Assembly (NCBI GenBank): GCA_003476475.1
Contig: DMUD01000282.1
Location: 735-6,979 of the forward strand
Length of the DNA stretch: 6,245 nucleotides
Reading direction: 5' to 3'
From: Cytophagales bacterium
Lineage (GTDB): Bacteria; Bacteroidota; Bacteroidia; Cytophagales; UBA9547
Below the pieces are notes generated by a model. That model saw nothing but the letters and a program-made list of their open reading frames with translations, searched no databases and was not told the DNA's origin. Shown here piece after piece: positions 1 to 4,646 of the stretch (its first letter is position 1; the number at the start of each line of letters is the position of its first letter). The translations under genes were made by a program, and so were the position numbers.

Positions 1-844
1 CATTCTCGATTCCATAAATATTGGAGGTTATTTAATTTATAACGTAGAAGCAAGTATTGCTTATAAATTAAATGCCCCACTTTTAATAAGTCAATCTGCG
101 CTAAGTAAACTAGGCGATTTTTCTTTTAATTATCATACCAACTCATTGAGTATTGGTGATGAAAGTTTTTACAGAATTTTTGTCGGTTGTGTGAATGGTA
201 ACTGTATCAATGGGTATGGGACATTTCTTTTTTCATCAGGTTCGAAATATGTTGGAGAGTGGAAGGAAGGCAAATGCGATGGTAAAGGCACTTACACATC
301 CCTAGATGGTGAAAAATATGTCGGAGAATTTAAGGAAAATATGAGAAATGGGAAAGGCACTTGCACATACCAAGATGGTTCAAAATATGTCGGAGAATGG
401 AAGGGAGGCAAATACGATGGCCAAGGCACTTACATATTCCCATCTGGTGAAAAATATGTCGGACAATTTAAGGATAATATGAGGAATGGGAAAGGCACTA
501 TTAAGTACCCAAATAGTGAAAAGTATGTCGGAGAATTTAAGGATGACATGAAAAATGGTAAAGGCACTGTTACATACCCAGATGGCTCAAAATATATTGG
601 TGAATATAAGGATGGCAAATATGATGGTAAAGGCACTTATACATTCCCAAATGGCAGAAAATATGTTGGAGAATTTAGGGATTACAATAGAAATGGCCAA
701 GGCACTCAAACATTCCAAGATGGTTCAAAATATGTTGGAGAATGGATGGATGACCTACCAAATGGTCAAGGTACTTACACATTTCCTGATGGTGAAACAA
801 TAGTCGGATTTTTTAGAGATGGTGAATATGTGGGGAAGAAATAA
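1..844 (+). CDS. Retropepsin-like aspartic protease / MORN-repeat fusion protein, 5'-partial
   Basis: The frame that ends at the TAA of 842-844 is open back to position 2, giving 280 visible codons, so the true start lies to the left of the window. Visible residues 3-52 match the C-terminal lobe of Bacteroidota retropepsin-like proteases (clan AA): an 'INIGG' strand, then 'YNVEASIA', 'APLLISQSALSKLG', and a closing 'FNYHTNSLSIG' strand. The catalytic DTG(A/S) motif of this family would sit some 60-70 residues upstream, outside the window, so activity cannot be judged. In the family's usual LLLGQS loop, Ser replaces Gly (visible residue 30). From about residue 59 onward the protein is a MORN array: one divergent cysteine-containing unit, eight full 23-residue units and a partial last one. 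The TTG at 146 lies inside the protease lobe and should not be used as a start. Such proteins are usually exported in this phylum, but no signal peptide is visible here. The substrate and role are unknown. Family assignment is confident; function is not. Confidence 0.88.
   Translation, partial: ILDSINIGGYLIYNVEASIAYKLNAPLLISQSALSKLGDFSFNYHTNSLSIGDESFYRIFVGCVNGNCINGYGTFLFSSGSKYVGEWKEGKCDGKGTYTSLDGEKYVGEFKENMRNGKGTCTYQDGSKYVGEWKGGKYDGQGTYIFPSGEKYVGQFKDNMRNGKGTIKYPNSEKYVGEFKDDMKNGKGTVTYPDGSKYIGEYKDGKYDGKGTYTFPNGRKYVGEFRDYNRNGQGTQTFQDGSKYVGEWMDDLPNGQGTYTFPDGETIVGFFRDGEYVGKK
176..844 (+). repeat. MORN repeat array, 69-bp period
   Basis: Eight exact-length 23-codon units run from 245 to 796, each of the form KYVGE-(W/F)-K-x(4)-(D/N)-G-(K/Q)-G-T-x(4)-(D/N/S)-G-x. 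A divergent first unit (176-244) carries two Cys residues, CVNGNC. A truncated last unit (797-841) has TIVGFF...GEYVG. Units alternate between a 'GK(Y/C)DG' type and an '(N/D)M(R/K)NG' type. By hand count units 1+2 and 3+4 are about 83% identical over 138 bp, while units 1 and 2 share about 74%, so part of the array grew by duplicating a two-unit block. MORN units form a twisted beta-sheet surface, known mostly as protein- or membrane-associated scaffolds. In bacteria their ligand is generally unknown. Confidence 0.93.
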
Positions 845-852
845 CCCCACAT
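828..852 (+). terminator. GC-rich hairpin spanning the MORN-gene stop codon; candidate terminator or 3' stabiliser
   Basis: ATGTGGGG (828-835) and CCCCACAT (845-852) are perfect 8-bp inverted arms. The 9-nt loop (836-844) holds the last two sense codons and the TAA. It is the strongest hairpin near the end of this gene and is well placed to end or protect its mRNA. There is no U-run directly after the stem; the nearest T-rich stretch, CTTGTTT, is about 12 nt further on. Classical intrinsic termination is therefore uncertain, and the structure may instead act as a 3'-end stabiliser. Confidence 0.4.
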
Positions 853-1135
853 CCACTATCGCCCTTGTTTGAGCATGGCGGTTGAAACGGCTATTTCCAA
901 CAGCATAATAATTATGCATCACGCCTTAGCCATAGTCTAGCAAGCGATTCGAAAAGCACAGCGAACAAGCTGTCAACGGCTCAGCGGGCTCAGAAAGTTT
1001 TAACTGGCTACTTGTGGTTAGCGTTGAAAACGCGGTTTTCAGTCGCCCTCGTTGCAAACGATTGCGACAGAAGAACAATAAATGCGTAGGCTAAACTAGG
1101 AACTTCTAAACCTTAAATTTTGAACTTAAAAAAAG
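853..1135. other. Non-coding spacer with short palindromes
   Basis: No convincing gene is seen on either strand; the longest stretches are about 50 codons without family resemblance. Visible structure includes an odd palindrome GCATAAT-A-ATTATGC (903-917) and a hairpin TGAAAAC-GCG-GTTTTCA (1025-1041). The motif TCGCCCTYGTT occurs twice, near 859 and near 1043. By eye the stretch is richer in G+C than the MORN gene before it. It lies between the convergent ends of the MORN gene and the tRNA gene, a place where old insertions often decay, but nothing identifies a specific element. Confidence 0.5.
1129..1135 (-). terminator. T-run directly after tRNA-Arg; possible transcript end
   Basis: Read on the minus strand, the tRNA discriminator base is followed at once by CTTTTTTT. 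A run of seven T's directly after the stable acceptor and T-arm structure could help release polymerase, but there is no separate terminator hairpin, so this is only a plausible site. Confidence 0.3.
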
Positions 1136-1207
1136 TGGCTACGGCAGGAATCGAACCTGCATCTAGAGTTTAGGAAACTCCTATTCTATCCATTGAACTA
1201 CGTTGCC
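1136..1207 (-). tRNA. tRNA-Arg (anticodon CCT)
   Basis: The minus strand folds as a complete 72-nt cloverleaf. The parts are: acceptor GGCAACG / CGTAGCC with discriminator A; D stem GTTC/GAAT with an 8-nt loop; anticodon stem GGAGT/ACTCT with loop TTCCTAA; a 4-nt variable region; and a T arm GCAGG-TTCGATT-CCTGC. The anticodon CCT (1172-1174) reads the arginine codon AGG. The 3' CCA is not encoded, because CTTTTTTT follows the discriminator, so it must be added after transcription. One oddity is that position 4 (A, at 1204) faces A69 (at 1140), leaving an A-A mismatch in an otherwise fully paired acceptor stem. The gene lies 56 nt downstream of the AsmA-like gene on the same strand. Confidence 0.95.
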
Positions 1208-1223
1208 AGTGTAAATGGGGACG

Positions 1224-1253
1224 CAAATTAGCCTTTTTTCGTCTGAGAGCAAA
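1224..1253 (-). promoter_or_regulatory. Candidate Bacteroidota-type promoter for tRNA-Arg
   Basis: On the minus strand TTTG (1250-1253) is followed after 19 nt by TAATTTG (1224-1230). This resembles the Bacteroidota sigma-ABfr pattern, TTTG near -33 and TAnnTTTG near -7, with one base missing from the second box. Transcription would begin roughly 10 nt before the mature tRNA 5' end, a sensible leader length. It suggests that the tRNA need not depend on read-through from the AsmA-like gene. Confidence 0.4.
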
Positions 1254-1263
1254 AGGATAATTT

Positions 1264-3738
1264 TCAGTCAATTTCGATGTACTCGTCGTCTTTAACTTCT
1301 ATGGCTTTACTTTTTTCGGCTGGTTCCTTGCTTTTAAACAAGTTTTTAAACTCTTCTTTTTCCTTTTTCCAGCTGTCTTTTATCTTGTCTTTTACGGCTT
1401 GGGTGTCGTACGAAACCTGAATGTTGCCGGGCTTGCCTTTCATGTTCAAAAACAGGGTAGTGTTGGTTCCTTCTTCTTTGATAGCGCCAAACACTGCGTC
1501 GGGGTCTTTCTTTTTGTAGTTTTTCAGCGACACTTTCAGTTTATAGTCCATATAGCCCGTAAAAGCTTGCGTGCCCAATATCGAGACCGTGTTCACATTT
1601 GATTTTATGTCCATTTCGGGCAAGAAAATCGTTTCGTTTTCAATGCGCAGCGTATTTTTTAGTTCTTGAAAGCGTAGGTTGGCCAGTTCTTTGGCGTCTA
1701 TGTAGCGCGAAAGCGTTTGCATAGGTTCGAAATTCTGCAGTTCGCCGTTTTTGATGTTTACTAGTAGCTTGGCTTTCAGTGCTTTGCTGTTTATTTTATA
1801 ATCGTGGCTAAGGGGGATATGCAAATCGGCTTCGGTGTATAAAATTCCTTTCAAGTGTTGGTGGGTGATGAAGTTTTGGCCAAAATCGTCGAAAAGCAAC
1901 ATAAGGCTGTCCACCTTCACGTCGGTGCACTTGGCTTTTCCGCTCAGTATTTGGCCTTCTTTGGGTGCCATGTCCAAGTTTCCGTTGAAAGCAAAACTAC
2001 CGCCGGCGGCTTTTAGGCCAATACCCTCGGCCACAAGGGCTTGGTTGTGCCACACCATTTTGCCTTTCACTTGCGCACATTCAAATTTTTTGTAGGTCAC
2101 ATGCTGTACATCGCACTGAAATACAAACTTCGATTCTTTCGAAAATAGGCTTTTGCTGTTGTTTTGGCTTTTTTCGGGCATTAGCAGCCATTTTTCCAAA
2201 TCGAGGCGGTTGGCTTGCAGTTGAAGTTCGCCCTCTAGGTCTTTGCGCGTGCCGGCTAGGTACATCAGGTAATGGTACAAGTAGCCTTTCAGCACTATTT
2301 CTTGGCCTTGGGCTTTGGCGGTAAGTTCGTGCAGGTGTATGGCATTGTGGTCGAACGAAAACTGCGTGTTCAAGTCTTCTACTTTGAATTTGGTGTCTTT
2401 CAGCACAAAGTGACATTGCGTTAGGGCCAGGTTGCCAAAAGATTTGACCTTGTGCAGCGTGCTGGTTTGTTGCAGGTCTTTTTGGTAGCCCTCAAAAAAC
2501 ATGTCGGCTTTCAGTTCCCCTTCCAGCGATTCGAATACGTCGGCGTTGGCAATCTGTTTCAGACTGGCCATGTCGAAAGTGCCGTTGAAGTTGAATTTTA
2601 CGTAAGGGTTTTCGAAATCGCGTACTTCCAGGTCCGAGGCAAAGGCCTTGCCGTCTATCCAGCCCTGCACGTTTTCTAGCCGCAAGCTCGACTGCTCGCC
2701 ATTCGATTTTTTGCCATTGCTGTAAATGCCTTTGAACGAGAGTCTTTCCACCTTTTTGTTAAAATCGGGGTGCCAAAAACTAGTTTGGGTGCAGCCAAAT
2801 TCGAAGCGGGTTTCGGGGGCATAGCGCGAGTCTATTTTGCCTTTGATGCTGCCGTTGAAATACAGGTCGCCCTCGCTTTTGTACACGCTCATTTGGCGGT
2901 TTAGGTCGCTGGGAAGCAGCGCCAAAATGGTTTGGATATTGGTTTTTTTGCCACGAATGGAAAGGTTAATGTCCTGCCCCGATTTTACCCCAAAAATTCC
3001 TTCGAGGTTGAAGAGCGACTCGCCTATGAGGATGTCGGAAGGCTTGATGTAGTAATACCCGGTATGGTGGTCGTAGGCAAGGGAAGAATTGAGGTGCAGT
3101 TGCTTGGAAGCCAGGTAGTCGTGCTTGTCAATGCTAATTTTGTGTACAAAAAAATCGCCGTCGATTTTTACGCCCCAAGAACCCTTTTGGGAAGTGAAAC
3201 GCGCCTCGCCTTTATTGCAAAAAACATCATACGTTTGCTGGTTGAACTGGTTTTCGAAAACCGTTTTCACATTTTTGAAACGCATTTTGTCCATTTCGAA
3301 CGACACAGCCGAAGAGTCGCCGTTTTTGCTTTTCCATACCGTGAAGTTGTTTTGGCCATCTTGCCGAATGACAAAGTGCAGGTCGGCATTTTCGAGGCTA
3401 CTTTCTGCTATTTGGTAGCGACCCATGTACAAGTCTTGAACATTGAAACTGAGCAGCAGTTTTTCGGCCACCAACAACGGGGCTGCTTGCTCGCCAAAGG
3501 CACCCAGCATGTGTATTTGATGAAAATGTAGCGATACTTTCGGGAAAGTTTCCCAAAAAGCGATGTCTATTTTTTGCACCGTTACCTTGGTATTCAGTTC
3601 CTTGTTTAGTTCGGTAACCACTTGCTGAATGATGCGGTCTTTGAACTGATAGACCGCGAAAGTGGCCATGCCTGCCAGCATAAGCAGTACAAGGGATAAC
3701 CACAGAATGAAGCGAAGAATAGGTTTAAGCGACTTCAA
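1264..3738 (-). CDS. AsmA-family membrane-anchored envelope protein
   Basis: This intact 824-residue protein has an N-terminal membrane anchor (about residues 7-31). It is followed by the AsmA-type opening 'IIQQVVTELNKELNTKVTVQ' and an 'FWETFPKVSLHF' segment (61-72), where the Phe-Pro is typical of the family. The middle is long and beta-rich, and an AsmA-like C-terminal region covers roughly residues 640-778, including 'GYMDYKLKVSL' and 'GKPGNIQVSYD'. The last 45 residues are a Lys/Glu-rich tail. AsmA/TamB-like proteins form elongated hydrophobic grooves anchored in the inner membrane and reach into the periplasm. Work in Escherichia coli links the superfamily to phospholipid movement between membranes and outer-membrane integrity; that role here is inferred. 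The start is a TTG at 3736-3738. An in-frame stop lies seven codons upstream with no ATG between, and the next Met (residue 20) would cut the membrane segment. Confidence 0.86.
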   Translation of the reverse strand: MKSLKPILRFILWLSLVLLMLAGMATFAVYQFKDRIIQQVVTELNKELNTKVTVQKIDIAFWETFPKVSLHFHQIHMLGAFGEQAAPLLVAEKLLLSFNVQDLYMGRYQIAESSLENADLHFVIRQDGQNNFTVWKSKNGDSSAVSFEMDKMRFKNVKTVFENQFNQQTYDVFCNKGEARFTSQKGSWGVKIDGDFFVHKISIDKHDYLASKQLHLNSSLAYDHHTGYYYIKPSDILIGESLFNLEGIFGVKSGQDINLSIRGKKTNIQTILALLPSDLNRQMSVYKSEGDLYFNGSIKGKIDSRYAPETRFEFGCTQTSFWHPDFNKKVERLSFKGIYSNGKKSNGEQSSLRLENVQGWIDGKAFASDLEVRDFENPYVKFNFNGTFDMASLKQIANADVFESLEGELKADMFFEGYQKDLQQTSTLHKVKSFGNLALTQCHFVLKDTKFKVEDLNTQFSFDHNAIHLHELTAKAQGQEIVLKGYLYHYLMYLAGTRKDLEGELQLQANRLDLEKWLLMPEKSQNNSKSLFSKESKFVFQCDVQHVTYKKFECAQVKGKMVWHNQALVAEGIGLKAAGGSFAFNGNLDMAPKEGQILSGKAKCTDVKVDSLMLLFDDFGQNFITHQHLKGILYTEADLHIPLSHDYKINSKALKAKLLVNIKNGELQNFEPMQTLSRYIDAKELANLRFQELKNTLRIENETIFLPEMDIKSNVNTVSILGTQAFTGYMDYKLKVSLKNYKKKDPDAVFGAIKEEGTNTTLFLNMKGKPGNIQVSYDTQAVKDKIKDSWKKEKEEFKNLFKSKEPAEKSKAIEVKDDEYIEID

Positions 3739-3748
3739 AAGATGCAGC

Positions 3749-3756
3749 CAAAATTA
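3749..3756 (-). promoter_or_regulatory. TAnnTTTG -7-like box before the AsmA-like gene
   Basis: TAATTTTG on the minus strand fits the Bacteroidota -7 consensus exactly. No clear TTTG box lies 19-21 nt upstream, and the box ends only 10 nt before the TTG start. If used, the leader would be only a few nucleotides long. The match is short in AT-rich DNA and may be chance. Confidence 0.2.
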
Positions 3757-3806
3757 ATTACGGAAAATTAAATAGTTTGAGGGGAAAAAGAAAAAAGAAC
3801 TAGTGG

Positions 3807-4118
3807 TTATTGACCTAACTTTTGTTGTACCTCTAATTTCAAAGGACTGAGGTGTCGGGTTATAATTGACCAAATAATGGCATCGTCCACAACGTCGTAT
3901 GAATGAATCAAACGATTTCTGAGGCTAATCATTTGAACAGCGTGCACTAGTTTGTTTTGGTCAGATTCTTTCAAAAACTTGTTTACGGCTTCTCCAATAA
4001 TTCCAAGGTGTCTTTCCACTGCACCCTTTGTTTTTAGGTCTTTACAATATACCTCAAAGCTGTTTGTTCCTGTGATAAAAGATTCAATTAACTCAGTGGA
4101 GTAAAGAATGTCAGACAA
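3807..4118 (-). CDS. hepT: HepT-type HEPN ribonuclease toxin
   Basis: This 103-residue all-helical protein belongs to the HEPN/DUF86 (HepT) family. The family's 'IIGEAVNK' helix is present at residues 40-47. The catalytic RX4HXY motif is intact as R67-NRLI-H72-S-Y74, followed by 'DVVDDAIIW'. In the family R and H form the RNase centre, and the Tyr is the residue that MntA modifies with AMP to silence the toxin (shown for the Shewanella oneidensis pair). The gene follows mntA with an 8-nt overlap. Its only usable start is TTG at 4116-4118, because an in-frame TAG lies just upstream with no ATG or GTG between. The weak start and the overlap suggest translational coupling that keeps toxin output tied to and below that of the antitoxin. 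The RNA target is not predictable from sequence. Confidence 0.88.
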   Translation of the reverse strand: MSDILYSTELIESFITGTNSFEVYCKDLKTKGAVERHLGIIGEAVNKFLKESDQNKLVHAVQMISLRNRLIHSYDVVDDAIIWSIITRHLSPLKLEVQQKLGQ

Positions 4119-4446
4119 GTATTTTTTCTCTTTCTACGTCATAAATCAATTTCTTTGTCTGGTCAATATTCTTTTTCAAGTAAGGATTTTTGATGGAATC
4201 TTCCGTTAGTAAATCTACTTTTCTTTTGAAAAGAATTTCGAGTTTGTCCCAAAGCGATAGCAGTGCATCGCCTCTGTCGGCAGGATCGGCAATGTCAATT
4301 TTTACGACCACATCTATGTCGCTGAGGTTAGGATTGAAACGGTCGGTGACCGATGAACCGAATGCGTAAAGCTTGCCTACTTTGTGTGCTTTACACAAGC
4401 GCACAAGGCTGTTTCGTTTATATTCTGTGAGATTGGTCAAAAACAT
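4111..4446 (-). CDS. mntA: MntA-type minimal nucleotidyltransferase antitoxin
   Basis: This 111-residue MNT-fold protein starts at an ATG. The nucleotide-binding GSS sits at residues 30-32 in 'YAFGSSVTDRF'. The metal-binding pair is D43-I-D45 in 'LSDIDVVV', and the third carboxylate is D78 in 'RKVDLL', so the enzyme should be active. In the characterised HepT-MntA system this protein transfers AMP units from ATP onto the HEPN toxin's RX4HXY tyrosine, neutralising it enzymatically. It is the first gene of a two-gene operon and its stop codon lies within the start of hepT. No convincing promoter was found in the 200 nt upstream. The module is visibly more AT-rich than the AsmA-like and DUF885 genes that flank it, which fits gain by transfer. 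Confidence 0.9.
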   Translation of the reverse strand: MFLTNLTEYKRNSLVRLCKAHKVGKLYAFGSSVTDRFNPNLSDIDVVVKIDIADPADRGDALLSLWDKLEILFKRKVDLLTEDSIKNPYLKKNIDQTKKLIYDVEREKILV

Positions 4447-4581
4447 AATGCAATTTATAATTTTATTCTGGCCATTCTTTCCCCATTTGCCTTTTGTTTG
4501 CGTTATTCATTTTGTGGAGATTTTTGAAAAATATGTTCTTTGATTTTTTTAAACAGCATTCTAAATTACAAAAACAGTGCG

Positions 4582-4597
4582 TATATTTGAAAATATA
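4582..4597. repeat. AT-only inverted repeat upstream of mntA-hepT
   Basis: TATATTT-GA-AAATATA is a perfect 7-bp inverted repeat with a 2-bp centre, about 135 bp before the mntA start and 50 bp after the DUF885 stop. It has the dimensions of a dimeric regulator site. Equally, in DNA this AT-rich such palindromes arise by chance. Confidence 0.3.
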
Positions 4598-4609
4598 TTT
4601 ATGGTTTAA

Positions 4610-4630
4610 GTTTAATCAAAATTGATAAAC
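4610..4630 (-). terminator. Weak inverted repeat downstream of the DUF885 gene
   Basis: GTTT-(A)-ATCAA-AA-TTGAT-AAAC forms a nine-pair stem with one bulged A, 17 nt after the peptidase stop on the minus strand. It is AT-rich, its 2-nt centre would have to open, and no U-tract follows, so it is at best a weak 3' structure. It is the only stem found in this position. Confidence 0.22.
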
Positions 4631-4646
4631 TAAGAAATTATGGTTT

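Noticed and set aside
430..636. 68-codon minus-strand open frame with repeated Pro/Tyr/Phe
   Set aside because: Its apparent repetitiveness is just the complement of the 69-bp MORN repeats.
245..796. Regularly spaced direct repeats resembling a CRISPR or satellite array
   Set aside because: The 69-bp period is uninterrupted coding sequence, without unique spacers, and translates to MORN units.
875..940. Short ATG-started frame of 21 codons in the spacer
   Set aside because: It has no ribosome-binding context, no family resemblance and a length expected by chance.
1025..1041. TGAAAAC-GCG-GTTTTCA hairpin as an intrinsic terminator
   Set aside because: No U-run follows on either strand, and it lies about 180 nt past the MORN stop, so it is noted only as a palindrome.
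1136..1160. tRNA 3' end as an integration (att) site
   Set aside because: No second copy of the tRNA 3' sequence and no integrase is visible in the window.
1232..1256. CCTTTT...AAAAGG stem as terminator of the AsmA-like gene
   Set aside because: It has only six mostly A-T pairs with a 13-nt loop and no following T-tract, and it overlaps the better-supported tRNA promoter boxes.
2932..3531. 199-codon open frame on the plus strand inside the AsmA-like gene
   Set aside because: It is fully antisense to a gene with clear family features, has no recognisable domain, and reads as a complement shadow of the AsmA coding frame.
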